A stretch of DNA of 64,000 nt from NCBI RefSeq assembly GCF_963677035.1, contig NZ_OY781472.1, forward strand, positions 2,542,001 through 2,606,000, given 5' to 3'. The stretch comes from an uncultured Hyphomonas sp. Its GTDB lineage: Bacteria; Pseudomonadota; Alphaproteobacteria; Caulobacterales; Hyphomonadaceae. Positions within the stretch are counted from its first letter, which is position 1, and each line of letters starts with the position of its first letter. The position numbers and the translations under genes were made by a program. Shown here one piece after another: positions 16,560-25,878 of this stretch. The notes beneath the pieces are model-generated. The model saw only the letters and a list, made by a program, of their open reading frames with translations, did no database searches and was not told the DNA's origin.

Positions 16560-17314
16560 TTTTTCGCTTTCGGTGACTTTCCTGTAAAGGCCCCGATTCG
16601 TGCCTGCATGTCAGGTCCCACGCCTTCATTATTGAGGACTTCCCATTGCAGCCCACTGTCCATGTCGCGGGCGTCCGTGGCTTCCAGAAGGCGTTTGTTG
16701 GCGGCGTGCGAAAAGGCAGAATTGGTCGTGATCTGTTGTGCCAGTTTCAGGATGGCGGAATCGAATTCGGCATCCGGCACGACCATTTCAGCGAGGCCGA
16801 TACGGAGGGCTTCCTCGGCGCCGATCATTTCGGCTGTGAACATCAGGCGCTTCGCTGTTGCGATCCCCACCCGGCGGGGCAGGCGTTGGCTCATGCCCCA
16901 GATCGGGGTCAGCGCCCATTTGGCGTGCGTGTCGCCGAAGCGGGCGCTATCGGCCGCCAGGATGAAGTCAGCGGCGAGAGCGACTTCCAGCGCGCCGGTA
17001 TAGCAATGGCCGTGCACCGCCGCGATCACCGGCTTGGGCAGCCGCTCCATCAGGCGCAGGGTTTCCGAGTGCCAGCCGGGTGATGGCACCGCTTCGCCCT
17101 CGGCGATATCTGCCAGATCATGCCCGGCGGAGAAGCATTTTCCAGCGCCGCGCAGGATTACGCAGCTTATCGTGTCGTCCTTGTAGAGAGCGGACACATG
17201 CGCGCGCAGTTCGCGGAACATGCCGACGGTCAGCGCATTCAGCTTGTCCGGGCGGTTGAGGGTGAGAATGGCGCAGCCATCCTGGTCCTCGCGGGTAACA
17301 AGAGTATCGCTCAT
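16556..17314 (-). CDS. Enoyl-CoA hydratase/isomerase family protein
   Basis: A 252-residue crotonase. It hydrates or isomerises enoyl-CoA substrates. ILTLNRPDKLNALT opens the fold, FSAGHDLADI forms the first oxyanion strand, and GHCYTGALEVALAADFILAA the second. The usual GGG is YTG here and the catalytic Glu pair is hard to place, so it may not be a standard hydratase. It sits in the P450 operon, with 4-base overlaps to the cytochrome P450 and DUF2855 genes. Confidence 0.88.
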   Translation of the reverse strand: MSDTLVTREDQDGCAILTLNRPDKLNALTVGMFRELRAHVSALYKDDTISCVILRGAGKCFSAGHDLADIAEGEAVPSPGWHSETLRLMERLPKPVIAAVHGHCYTGALEVALAADFILAADSARFGDTHAKWALTPIWGMSQRLPRRVGIATAKRLMFTAEMIGAEEALRIGLAEMVVPDAEFDSAILKLAQQITTNSAFSHAANKRLLEATDARDMDSGLQWEVLNNEGVGPDMQARIGAFTGKSPKAKK

Positions 17315-18654
17315 GTGCCGAGATCCACCATCAGGCTTGAAATGGCGTGGACGAAATTATTTGGTGCAATTGTTTGCTCGCCGGTACATCTCACATTCGG
17401 GAAACGTGACAGGATCTGCCGGTAGGCTGCTTCCAGCTGCATGTTGGCCACGCGCTGGCCAAGGCAGACATGAGGCCCGTGTCCGAAGGCAAGATGCTCT
17501 TTCGCGTTCTCGCGGGTGATATCGAAACGGTTCGGATCCGGGAATTTTTCCGGGTCGCGGTTTGCGGCGGCATAGTACATCACCACTTTCTCCCCTTCGG
17601 CAATCGGCTGGCCGCCAAGCTCTGTGTCGGTGGTTGCCGTGCGGCGCATATAAGTGACCGGCGAGACCATGCGAATGGCCTCATGGACGAAGTTCGGGAA
17701 CAGGTCTCCGTTGGCCTGGAGTTTCTCTTTCTGGTCCGGAAATTCCGTCAGCAGACGCATCGTACCGGAGAGGGAGTTCCGCGTCGTGTCATTGCCGGCG
17801 AACACGATCAGCAGCCATGAGCCGTCGAGGAATTCGGGGCTCAACGGTTTGCCGTCAATTTCGACATTGGCGATGGCAGACAGCAGGTCTTCCTTCGGTT
17901 CCTTGCGGCGCTCGGCCAGCAGGTGCCGGCCGAATTCGAACATGTTCTGGATTTCCTGCATGAACGCCATCATCTGTTCCGGCGTCACATTGCCGAGGCC
18001 TTCCTGCTGGGCCTGGTACTGAGACGTTTCGAGGAAATGCATCCAGTGAACCAGCTTTGGCCGGTCCGCGGGCGGGACCCCCAGGATCTCGCACAGTGTG
18101 AACAGGGGCAGCTCAGCGGAGAACATCTCCACCATGTCCACGACCGGGCCCTGTTTCTCCATCGCGTCCAGCAGTTCGGTCACATAGGCATCGACGCGCT
18201 TTTTCAGCTCCGCCACGAAACCGGGACGGAAGAAATGCATGTGCTCCATGCGCAGCGGCGTGTGATAGGGGCGGTCGAGATTGATCAGGCTGTTCAGGCT
18301 GGACGAGTGCAGCAGCGGGTGGCGCGGCTGGTCCGGCAGGCCATAAGTCATCAGGATGCCGCCGCGCTGCGACGAGAATGTCGCCGGGTCCAGCTCGACC
18401 TGCTTGACCAGTTCATAGGGCGTGACAGCCCAGAAGCCGGCGCCTGCTTCCTCCGGGTGCCACATCACGGGGGCTTTCTCCCGCATCCGGGCGAAGGCGT
18501 CGTGCGTGTATCCGCCATGCCGGGAGAACACTTCCGGATCGGTGAGATTGACCGGCGGGTCGAGGTCGTAAACAGGCCTGTTCGCCGGTGCGTGCGGCGG
18601 GGATTCCTGCTGATAGGTCTCGGTTACATTCTGAAACGTCATGTCGGGACTCAC
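17311..18654 (-). CDS. Cytochrome P450
   Basis: A 447-residue soluble bacterial P450. The oxygen-activating I-helix is FAGNDTTRNS, the K-helix ExxR is EAIRM, and the heme-thiolate loop is FGHGPHVCLG. No N-terminal membrane anchor, so class I with separate ferredoxin and reductase. None is encoded beside it. The sequence resembles the steroid/terpene/fatty-acid hydroxylating CYPs common in actinobacteria and alphaproteobacteria. It overlaps the SDR and crotonase genes, implying oxidation followed by dehydrogenation and CoA-dependent chain degradation. Confidence 0.92.
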   Translation of the reverse strand: MSPDMTFQNVTETYQQESPPHAPANRPVYDLDPPVNLTDPEVFSRHGGYTHDAFARMREKAPVMWHPEEAGAGFWAVTPYELVKQVELDPATFSSQRGGILMTYGLPDQPRHPLLHSSSLNSLINLDRPYHTPLRMEHMHFFRPGFVAELKKRVDAYVTELLDAMEKQGPVVDMVEMFSAELPLFTLCEILGVPPADRPKLVHWMHFLETSQYQAQQEGLGNVTPEQMMAFMQEIQNMFEFGRHLLAERRKEPKEDLLSAIANVEIDGKPLSPEFLDGSWLLIVFAGNDTTRNSLSGTMRLLTEFPDQKEKLQANGDLFPNFVHEAIRMVSPVTYMRRTATTDTELGGQPIAEGEKVVMYYAAANRDPEKFPDPNRFDITRENAKEHLAFGHGPHVCLGQRVANMQLEAAYRQILSRFPNVRCTGEQTIAPNNFVHAISSLMVDLGT

Positions 18655-19379
18655 AAAACCTGTTCGATGGGGCGGATCACGATGTCGTTGAGCACCATGT
18701 TGCGCGGGCTGGTGATGGCGAAGTGTACGGCTTCGGCGATGTCTTCCCCTTCGAGGCCCGTATAATTGAACCGGTCGCCAATGCCGGCCAGAACGTCAGG
18801 ATCCTTGATCGAATGGCCGAGCTCTGTATTCACCTTGCCGGGATAGATCGTTGTGACACGGACGACCCCGGCTGTTTCCTTTCTCAGGCCTTCAGAGATG
18901 GCCTTCACCGCATGCTTGGTGCCGCTGTAGACGGCGGAGGTCGGATTGGTCGTCAGGCCGGCGACGGAGGACACGTTAATGACGTGCCCTTCCTTGCGCT
19001 CCAGCATGTGTGAGAGCACGGCGTCGATGCCGTAGAGCACGCCCTTGATGTTGACGTCGATCATGCGGTCCCACTCGTCGACGCGCCGGTTTGCCAGCGG
19101 TGAGAGGGGCATGATACCGGCATTGTTGACGATGACATCGACCTTGCCGAAATGCTTTATCGCAGCCTGGCCCAGCGACAGCATGTCGTTGTGACTGGTG
19201 ACATCTGTCACGCGCCAGGAGGCGTTCGGTCCGATCTCTTTCGCGAGTTCCTTGAGCCGGTCTTCCCGGCGGGCGGCCAGCATGACCTGTGCACCTGCTT
19301 CGGCCAGGCGTCTGGCCGTTGCGGCGCCGATGCCGCTCGACGCGCCTGTAATGATAACGGATTTGCCTTTTGCAGACAT
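18651..19379 (-). CDS. Short-chain dehydrogenase/reductase, first gene of the P450 operon
   Basis: A 242-residue classical SDR: the Rossmann loop TGASSGIGAAT, NNAG, catalytic Ser in INVSSVAG and YSGTK (YxxxK). It uses NAD(P)H to interconvert an alcohol and a ketone, plausibly acting on the product of the adjacent P450. The ATG at 19379 has GGGAGG upstream. The operon promoter should lie in the 50-bp gap before the pseudouridine synthase, or transcription may read through from it. Confidence 0.92.
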   Translation of the reverse strand: MSAKGKSVIITGASSGIGAATARRLAEAGAQVMLAARREDRLKELAKEIGPNASWRVTDVTSHNDMLSLGQAAIKHFGKVDVIVNNAGIMPLSPLANRRVDEWDRMIDVNIKGVLYGIDAVLSHMLERKEGHVINVSSVAGLTTNPTSAVYSGTKHAVKAISEGLRKETAGVVRVTTIYPGKVNTELGHSIKDPDVLAGIGDRFNYTGLEGEDIAEAVHFAITSPRNMVLNDIVIRPIEQVL

Positions 19380-19429
19380 GCATTGCCTCCCTTTTGGCGA
19401 TCGCCACGGGCGGCATGCCTATGGCCGTC

Positions 19430-20569
19430 TCAGCGTGGCTTGTTGCGTTTCCTGCTGCCGGACAGCTTACCGGAAGGCGCCTTGGTGCCAAGGTGTGACT
19501 TGGGGGAAGGAGGCTTGGGCTGGGTTGTCCATTCCTCGTCTCGCTTGGCACGTTTTCCGTCCCGGGACCGGGCAGCGGGTTTCCCCGGGGCTTTCGGGCC
19601 CGATTTGGCGGCAGGTTTCGGCCCTTTGCGCGGATCCGGCCTACCTCGGCCGGAGCCGGTGCGGGCACTGCCAGCAGCCGCGCCTCTGGGGGCAGGGGTG
19701 CCCGTGGCGGAATGAAGGTGTCCGATGGCCTGCCGGACAAGATCTGGCGGCACTTCGTCGACCATGCCGGGTTTCAGGTCTGCAAGTTCGAACGGGCCGT
19801 AGGATACGCGGATCAGGCGGTTCACGATCAGGTTCACCGCTTCGAGGGCGCGGCGCACCTCGCGCTTCTTGCCTTCCGACAAGGTCACGGTCAGCCAGGT
19901 ATTGGCGCCCATTTCGCGGTCCAGAACCGCGGTGATGGGCTGGTATTTTACGCCCTCGACCGTGATGCCGCTCGCGAGTTCCTCGATCTTCTGAGGTGTC
20001 ACAGTGCCCTTGGCGCGCACCCGGTAGGTCCGTTCCAGGCCGCTGGAAGGCAGCTCCAGCGTGCGGGCCAGCTCGCCGTCATTGGTCAGCAGCAGCAAGC
20101 CCTCGGTCGTCAGGTCCAGGCGCCCCACGGTCACGACACGGGGCAGGGAGCGCGGCAGTTCGTCAAAGATGGTGCGCCGGCCTTCGGGATCGGAATTGGT
20201 CGCGATCAGACCGGAGGGCTTGTGATAGCGCCAGAGGCGGGTCTCATCCGGGGCGGCGATGGTGCGCCGGCCAACCCGGATCAATTCCCTGCCGGTCACC
20301 TTGAAGGCCGGAGAGGTCAGTTTCTTGCCATCGACGCTGACCTTGCCCTCTTCGATCATGCGCTCGACCTCCCGGCGGGAGGCGACGCCGGCACGGGCGA
20401 GGTATTTCGCGATGCGTTCGCCCTCACTCCAGTCCGGCTCTGCGGCGGGGCCGCGCGGTGGAGGGGATTTGCGTTTCGGGCCTTGCTTGCCCATGGGCTT
20501 GTCTGCGGACTTGCCTTTGGCGCCTGCAGGTTTGCGGCGCGGGCGGCCCGTCTCTCGACGCTCCGTCAT
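19430..20569 (-). CDS. RluB/RsuA-type pseudouridine synthase with basic tails
   Basis: A 379-residue rRNA pseudouridine synthase. After a Lys/Arg/Pro-rich N-terminal tail (1-45) come the S4 RNA-binding domain ([20 protein letters not shown]) and the catalytic domain with [19 protein letters not shown], where the Asp of GRLD is the catalytic residue. The C-terminal about 110 residues are low-complexity and basic. Probable target is 23S rRNA, as for RluB. The start at 20569 has AAGGAAG upstream. Confidence 0.88.
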   Translation of the reverse strand: MTERRETGRPRRKPAGAKGKSADKPMGKQGPKRKSPPPRGPAAEPDWSEGERIAKYLARAGVASRREVERMIEEGKVSVDGKKLTSPAFKVTGRELIRVGRRTIAAPDETRLWRYHKPSGLIATNSDPEGRRTIFDELPRSLPRVVTVGRLDLTTEGLLLLTNDGELARTLELPSSGLERTYRVRAKGTVTPQKIEELASGITVEGVKYQPITAVLDREMGANTWLTVTLSEGKKREVRRALEAVNLIVNRLIRVSYGPFELADLKPGMVDEVPPDLVRQAIGHLHSATGTPAPRGAAAGSARTGSGRGRPDPRKGPKPAAKSGPKAPGKPAARSRDGKRAKRDEEWTTQPKPPSPKSHLGTKAPSGKLSGSRKRNKPR

Positions 20570-20678
20570 GATGGCTTCCTTTCAATGTCAGACGCCCGAA
20601 TCGGTCATCTGGACGCGTGATGCAAGGTGTTTTGGCCGTGCGCCGACGTGAGGGGCACGAGTCGCGCGGCCCGGCGGG

Positions 20679-21104
20679 TCAGGTGAAAGCCTGGATGATC
20701 TTGTAGACCTGAAGGAAGTTGCAGCCGATCGCCAGGCCGATGACGATTTCCAGCGGGATCCAGACGGGGATAAGGCCGGGGGTGCGGTTCCGGTCCTGGT
20801 CCGCCAGAAGAGAAACAAGCCGCCCGATGCCCGCCCCGATCCAGCCAAGTGCCAGCGGCAGGGCAGCGAACCCGGCATAGATGGCTGGCAGGTTCAGCGC
20901 GATCAGCAGGGCAGACAAGTGCGCCATCAGGAACAGGCCGCCATAGGTGGCGCGGAATTCCGAATAGCCGCCGGGCCGGGCCGGATCCGGATCTTCGACA
21001 AGACGCACGACGCCGGACGCCCAGCGCGGCGAGATCAGCGCGCCGAGCCCCATCGCGGCGCCGGAGGCAAGCGCGATGCAGGAAATGATCTGGCCGTAAT
21101 GCAT
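20679..21104 (-). CDS. DUF4345-like membrane protein
   Basis: A 141-residue protein with four predicted membrane helices, starting MHYGQIISCIALASGAAMG. The segment GGYSEFRATYGGLFLMAHL between helices 1 and 2 is typical of the DUF4345 family of unknown function. AAGGA upstream supports ATG 21104. It is a stand-alone minus-strand gene. Confidence 0.78.
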   Translation of the reverse strand: MHYGQIISCIALASGAAMGLGALISPRWASGVVRLVEDPDPARPGGYSEFRATYGGLFLMAHLSALLIALNLPAIYAGFAALPLALGWIGAGIGRLVSLLADQDRNRTPGLIPVWIPLEIVIGLAIGCNFLQVYKIIQAFT

Positions 21105-21249
21105 AAGGATCCGTCCTTTCTGGAGACGGGAACATTAGGATGGTTTGCGTCCATGTCTAACCGTGTCTTCAGCCCCTTTGGAGGCGGGACAAAAAAGCGC
21201 CGGCCCAGGTGGACCGGCGCAGGAGAGAGGGGATGGTGAAATTCCGTGT

Positions 21250-22479
21250 CTACGCCTCGCGCGCTTCGGCTTTCAGGTCGCCAAACGCATTGATGCTGGG
21301 CCGACCGAGGAAGTAGCCTTGGCCGCGGCGGACGCCGAGCAGCTTCAGCGTACGAAGCTCGGCCTCGGTTTCGATCCCTTCGGCCACGATCTGTGCGCTG
21401 GTTTCGCGGGTGTAGTGCAGCAGGGCGGAGATCAGCGCGCGGCGGGCAAGGTCGGCATCGACATTGCGGGTCAGGCTGATGTCCACTTTCACGAAATCCG
21501 GGCTCAGCTGGATGATGTGGCGCAGCGAGGAGTGCCCGGCCCCGGCATCGTCCACCGCGATGCGCAGACCGCGTTTGCGCAGCGGCGCCAGGCATTTCGT
21601 GAACAGGTCATAGTCTTCGATAATCGCGTGCTCGGTAATCTCAAGCACGATGCGGGACAGCGCAAGTCCGGAGAAGGCAGGCGCAAAAGCTGAATTGATC
21701 ACGGTCTGCGGCGAAGCATTCACCGAGACATATTGATCAGCCGGCAGCACGTTCAGGGCCCGCACAGCATGACGGATAGCAGCAAGTTCCAGTTCGGCCG
21801 CAAGACCGACCTCTGCGGCTTCGGCAAACCAGATGTCGGGCGTGCGGTAAGGTTCGGCAGAAAAACGCGACAGTGCCTCGAAGCCTTTGGGCCGCATGTC
21901 GCCAAGGTCGACAATCGGCTGGTAAGCGATTTCGAACGCTCTCTCTTCCAGCACCGACTCGATGCGGATGCGCTTTTCCCGCATGATGCGTTCGGTGCGG
22001 TGATTGGCGTGGATCTGCTGCGTCGCGAGGTTTGCGAACAGGCGCATCGTTTCCAGGTCGCGGGAGTTCAGGCTGGTGGTTGGTTTCGGGCTCAGGCAGG
22101 CGAACATGCCGTAGATCGTGCCGTCTTCCAGATGGATCGGAATGGCGATGTGAGAGCCGATCGGCAGCGTGCGGGTGATCGGCAGGGATGCGGCCAGCTG
22201 GTTTTCCGACGTGTCCGGGATCATCTGCGGCAGGCGGCCGGCGACGATCAGGCCGCAATATCCTTCGTCCATGCTGCGGCTGGCGCCGGCGCGGATCAGG
22301 TGTTCGTATCCGGGCGCATCGACGTTGCGGTACACAACCCGGCCATTCACGAATTGAGACAGGTAAGCCACCGGCATATCGAGGTGCTCGCGGATCGCCC
22401 TCAGAGAGGATTCGATGATCTGCGGCGAGGTCTCCGATGGACCTTTCAACATGGATGGATCGAGTTGGAATGCGTTCAT
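21250..22479 (-). CDS. GAF-EAL cyclic-di-GMP phosphodiesterase
   Basis: A 409-residue cytosolic protein. An N-terminal GAF sensor (about 25-160, with the strand SHIAIPIHLEDG) precedes an EAL domain. All catalytic elements are intact: GFEALSRF, the VNASPQ Asn, EITEHAIIED Glu, VDDAGAGHSS Asp pair, FVKVD Lys, VAEGIE Glu and the GQGYFLG Gln. It is therefore probably an active c-di-GMP hydrolase. The start at 22479 has GGGAGGGCACTG immediately upstream. The longer GTG start at 22560 lacks a site. I see no GGDEF domain. Confidence 0.9.
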   Translation of the reverse strand: MNAFQLDPSMLKGPSETSPQIIESSLRAIREHLDMPVAYLSQFVNGRVVYRNVDAPGYEHLIRAGASRSMDEGYCGLIVAGRLPQMIPDTSENQLAASLPITRTLPIGSHIAIPIHLEDGTIYGMFACLSPKPTTSLNSRDLETMRLFANLATQQIHANHRTERIMREKRIRIESVLEERAFEIAYQPIVDLGDMRPKGFEALSRFSAEPYRTPDIWFAEAAEVGLAAELELAAIRHAVRALNVLPADQYVSVNASPQTVINSAFAPAFSGLALSRIVLEITEHAIIEDYDLFTKCLAPLRKRGLRIAVDDAGAGHSSLRHIIQLSPDFVKVDISLTRNVDADLARRALISALLHYTRETSAQIVAEGIETEAELRTLKLLGVRRGQGYFLGRPSINAFGDLKAEAREA

Positions 22480-22661
22480 CAGTGCCCTCCCGGCGAGCGC
22501 CTGGTAATAAAGTAAATCCCCCTGCCGTCCTGGCAGCTCCCGGGAAACATAATCAGCCACTTTTAATCAAGCTGTGCCGGAAATGGGGGAATTCAGCCGG
22601 GTGAGTTGCCGACTTGGAAACCATGAGGCGCTAAGACAAACTCAGAGCGGATTTGGGGGCT

Positions 22662-23627
22662 TCAGGTGACGCCAGCGTCTTTCCAGGCCTCTTTCGGCCA
22701 GCGGCGGTGTTGCCAGAACCACTGGCCGGGATGAGCGCGGACCTGCGCCTCAAGGAAGGTGTTGATGCGTGTCACCGAGCGAAGGATGTCGGCATCGGTG
22801 TCGCCAGTATCCTCCGGCACATAGGGCTCGTGGAATTCGATGTGGAACCGGGCCGGGCCGGTGCGGACGGTTGAGACCAGGACGATCGGCACCTGGTATT
22901 TCAGGGCAAGGCGGGTGGGTCCCGGCGCGGTCATCGCCTCACGGCCGAAGAAGGGGACAGCGATACCTTCATTGAATTTCTGGTCGTTCATCAGCGCGAT
23001 GGGAGAGCCCTTCGCCAACGCCCGCATCAATTCGCGTGTGCCGATGCCTTTCGGGGCATTGATCGCCGTGCCGTAATCCTGGCGCAGCTTTGAAATGCGG
23101 CGGTCGATATGCGGATTGTTGAGCGCCCGGTAAGTCATCACCGCCTGCGGGATGCGTTTGGTGATCGCCGCCGGCATGATTTCCCAATTGGCGAAATGCC
23201 CGGAGACGAACACCGCGCCCTTGCCGCTGTCGCGGATGCGGTCGAGAATATCGAGGCCTGTGATCTCCACCCGGCCAGAGGTGTACGGATCGATCTTCGG
23301 GAGGTGAGGCAGCTCGCCCGCCGTCCGCCCGGCTGATTCCCAGGCAGCGAGGGCCGTTTCTTCTACCTTCTCCTCGGACCAGTCAGGAAACGCCATCTTG
23401 AGATTGCGCCGCATCGTCTTGTGCTGGGACAGCCGGGGCCCGATCCTGCGCAGCAGCCACGCGCCGAAATTCGAAGCGCGGTCAGGCCCCATCGCCTTGA
23501 CCGGTGCCCAATAGATCCAGTCCCATGCAAAGGTTTCCAGCCGCCACTGGATCCGCTGCCAGAAGCTGGCGCGATTATCGATGTCCTTGGGGCGGACATA
23601 TCCTGTCTTCTGCTGCGGATCGCTCAT
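22662..23627 (-). CDS. lpxL: Lipid A biosynthesis lauroyl acyltransferase
   Basis: A 321-residue membrane-anchored LpxL/HtrB-type acyltransferase that adds a secondary acyl chain to Kdo-lipid IV-A. The HxxxxD/E motif is visible in SGHFANWEIMP. The start overlaps the stop of lpxK by 4 bases, in the DUF374-kdtA-lpxK-lpxL order seen in several alphaproteobacteria. Assignment as LpxL rather than another acyltransferase paralog rests on that context. Confidence 0.88.
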   Translation of the reverse strand: MSDPQQKTGYVRPKDIDNRASFWQRIQWRLETFAWDWIYWAPVKAMGPDRASNFGAWLLRRIGPRLSQHKTMRRNLKMAFPDWSEEKVEETALAAWESAGRTAGELPHLPKIDPYTSGRVEITGLDILDRIRDSGKGAVFVSGHFANWEIMPAAITKRIPQAVMTYRALNNPHIDRRISKLRQDYGTAINAPKGIGTRELMRALAKGSPIALMNDQKFNEGIAVPFFGREAMTAPGPTRLALKYQVPIVLVSTVRTGPARFHIEFHEPYVPEDTGDTDADILRSVTRINTFLEAQVRAHPGQWFWQHRRWPKEAWKDAGVT

Positions 23628-24619
23628 ACTACTTCCGGACCGAGAATAGGGGCGAGGAGCGCGTCGAGCGCTGCCTCATCCTCAAAGCGGGCTGTGACGG
23701 GGAACACAAGAATGCGCCCGCGTGCCTCCGCAGGCAAGCGCACATGGTCTTTTGAGGTCGTAATCAGGCGTGCGCCGCGGCTTTCGGCGAGATCCTGGAG
23801 GAATTTCAGATCGTTCTTTGTGTAGGCATGATGGTCGCCATAGGGGATGGAGTCCTGCAGGTCGGCGCCTGCTTCAGTCAGGCTGTCGAAGAATTTCACA
23901 GGCCGGCCGATCCCGGCAAAGGCCACCAATGGCCCCTCCGGCACATCCCCGGCAGGGACCAGCCCGGCCCGGACCACCGGCAGGCGGGATTTCTGCACCG
24001 CCGACAATTCCTTGCCTTCGCCCATCAGGATCACGCCATTTGCGCGCGCCAGCCCATCGGCGACGGGTTCCCGCAGCGGTCCCTTCGGCAGGACATGTCC
24101 ATTCCCGAACGGCGCGGCGGCGTCGATCACGATGAGGGAAAGGTCCTTGGCGACAGACGGGTTCTGGTGGCCGTCATCCATCACGATCAGCTGCACGCCG
24201 TCGGTGGCCATCGCGCGCGCGGCGTCGGCGCGGTCTTTCCCGATCCAGGCTTCTCCCGTTGCAGCCAGCATCAGCGGTTCATCGCCCACGTCGGCGGATG
24301 TGTGGCTGGCAGGGTCGACTTTCAGCGGACCCTGCAGTTTGCCGCCATAGCCCCGGGACAGGCTTGCAGCACGCAGACCTGCCTCAGTGGCCCGGCGCCG
24401 GATCGCTTCGACCACCGGGGTCTTGCCAACGCCGCCGACCGTGAGATTGCCCACGCAGACAATCCGTGCCGGGATGGCTTCCGGTTCTGCGCGGGCCAGC
24501 TTGCGGCGGATGCCGATCGTGTAAAGCGCCGACAGCGGGGTCAGCAACAGACGGGTAATTGGCGCGGCGCCCCGGGATTTCGGATCAAGGCCGGCCGACC
24601 AGAAATGCGGCGCCTTCAT
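23624..24619 (-). CDS. lpxK: Tetraacyldisaccharide 4'-kinase
   Basis: A 331-residue inner-membrane-associated kinase phosphorylating the 4' position of the lipid A precursor. The P-loop-like NLTVGGVGKTPVVEAI at about residue 57 and the SRGYGGK and DDGHQNPSV motifs are characteristic. It overlaps waaA and the lpxL gene on both sides by 4 bases. Confidence 0.95.
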   Translation of the reverse strand: MKAPHFWSAGLDPKSRGAAPITRLLLTPLSALYTIGIRRKLARAEPEAIPARIVCVGNLTVGGVGKTPVVEAIRRRATEAGLRAASLSRGYGGKLQGPLKVDPASHTSADVGDEPLMLAATGEAWIGKDRADAARAMATDGVQLIVMDDGHQNPSVAKDLSLIVIDAAAPFGNGHVLPKGPLREPVADGLARANGVILMGEGKELSAVQKSRLPVVRAGLVPAGDVPEGPLVAFAGIGRPVKFFDSLTEAGADLQDSIPYGDHHAYTKNDLKFLQDLAESRGARLITTSKDHVRLPAEARGRILVFPVTARFEDEAALDALLAPILGPEVV

Positions 24620-25878
24620 TCCAGCAGCCCCTTTTCCGGGAGGAGCGAACGGATCGCCTCCAGCGTTGCCTGCATGGGGGCGTCGGCCTCGTATTCCAGC
24701 AGGTCGAGCGAGGAACTGGAAGGTGGCGCCATGGTGACCAGCGCCCGGCCAATGGCTTTCGGTGTCTTGAGCATGCGGATCAGGCCGCGCTCGGACAGGT
24801 CTTCCATCATGTCGGCAAAATTGAAGACGTCCGGGCCGGAGACGACAGGCTTTCCAAGGCGGATCGGTTCCAGCGGGTTGTGTCCACCGACATTCGGCGT
24901 GTGCCCGCCGCCGAGATAGACCGCATCGGCAAGGCGGAACCAGATCCCCATCTCGCCCATCGTATCGGCGAGGAGGACGCGGGTGTGCAGGTTCGGGGCT
25001 TCACCGCGCGACCGCCGGGCGAACGGGATGTTGCGGGCGCGCAGCAGGTCCTCGATTACCGACCCGCGCTCCGGATGGCGTGGTGCGATGATGAGGGCGG
25101 CATCCGGCGCCGCTTTCATCGCATCGAGGAACAGGACCTCTTCGCCATCGTGCGTGGAGGCGGCGAGGTAGCATTTGCGCAGGCCCTTGAAGCCCTCATG
25201 CATCCGGCGCAACTCGACGTCATTCGCGGAGGGCGGCGGCAGGGCGGATTTCAGATTGCCCGTGCAGACCACGGGTTTTCCCATCAGATTCGCAAGCCGG
25301 CGGGCCGTATCCTCATCTGCGGCGAGCACGGTGTCGAACCGGCCGACCAGCGCGCGGAAGGTCTGATGGAAGCGCTGCCAGCCCTGCGCCGATTTTTCCG
25401 TCATGCGGGCATTGACCAGCGCGCGTTTCGCGCCCGCCTTTTCCGCCTCCAGGATCAGGTTCGGCCAGATCTCGCCTTCGCCGAAAATACAGAGGCTGGG
25501 TTTCCAGTGGCGGATGAACCGGCGGGCCGCGGCGGGCGTGTCGACCGGGGCCATTGTGTAGACGGCATTGTCCGGCAACATCGGTCCCATCAGCCGGGCG
25601 GAGGTCTGTGTCTGGCTGGTGAACAACAGCATCAGGTCCGGCCGCTCGTCCAGCAGGCGGTTGCCGAGTTCCAGCAGCAGACGGCTTTCACCGACGCTGG
25701 CGCCGTGCAGCCAGACCAGCACGCCATTGTTGCGCAATACGGGCAGGCGCCGGGCCATCCGCTCGTCGCGGCGCGAGAAGTCTTCCTTGCCCTGTTTGAC
25801 CCGCGCGCTCAGCACGAAGCCGAGAAAAGGCGATAGCGCGCTGGTCAGGACGCGATACACGTGCAGCGCAAAAGTCAT
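24616..25878 (-). CDS. waaA: 3-deoxy-D-manno-octulosonic acid transferase
   Basis: A 420-residue GT30 enzyme (KdtA/WaaA) that adds Kdo to lipid IV-A at the inner membrane. An N-terminal hydrophobic anchor precedes the catalytic glutamate in WLHGASVGESRL. FGEGEIWPNL and GHNPLEPI are further family blocks. I start at 25878, where ATGA overlaps the stop of the DUF374 gene. The longer frame to 25920 would overlap it needlessly. Confidence 0.95.
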   Translation of the reverse strand: MTFALHVYRVLTSALSPFLGFVLSARVKQGKEDFSRRDERMARRLPVLRNNGVLVWLHGASVGESRLLLELGNRLLDERPDLMLLFTSQTQTSARLMGPMLPDNAVYTMAPVDTPAAARRFIRHWKPSLCIFGEGEIWPNLILEAEKAGAKRALVNARMTEKSAQGWQRFHQTFRALVGRFDTVLAADEDTARRLANLMGKPVVCTGNLKSALPPPSANDVELRRMHEGFKGLRKCYLAASTHDGEEVLFLDAMKAAPDAALIIAPRHPERGSVIEDLLRARNIPFARRSRGEAPNLHTRVLLADTMGEMGIWFRLADAVYLGGGHTPNVGGHNPLEPIRLGKPVVSGPDVFNFADMMEDLSERGLIRMLKTPKAIGRALVTMAPPSSSSLDLLEYEADAPMQATLEAIRSLLPEKGLLE

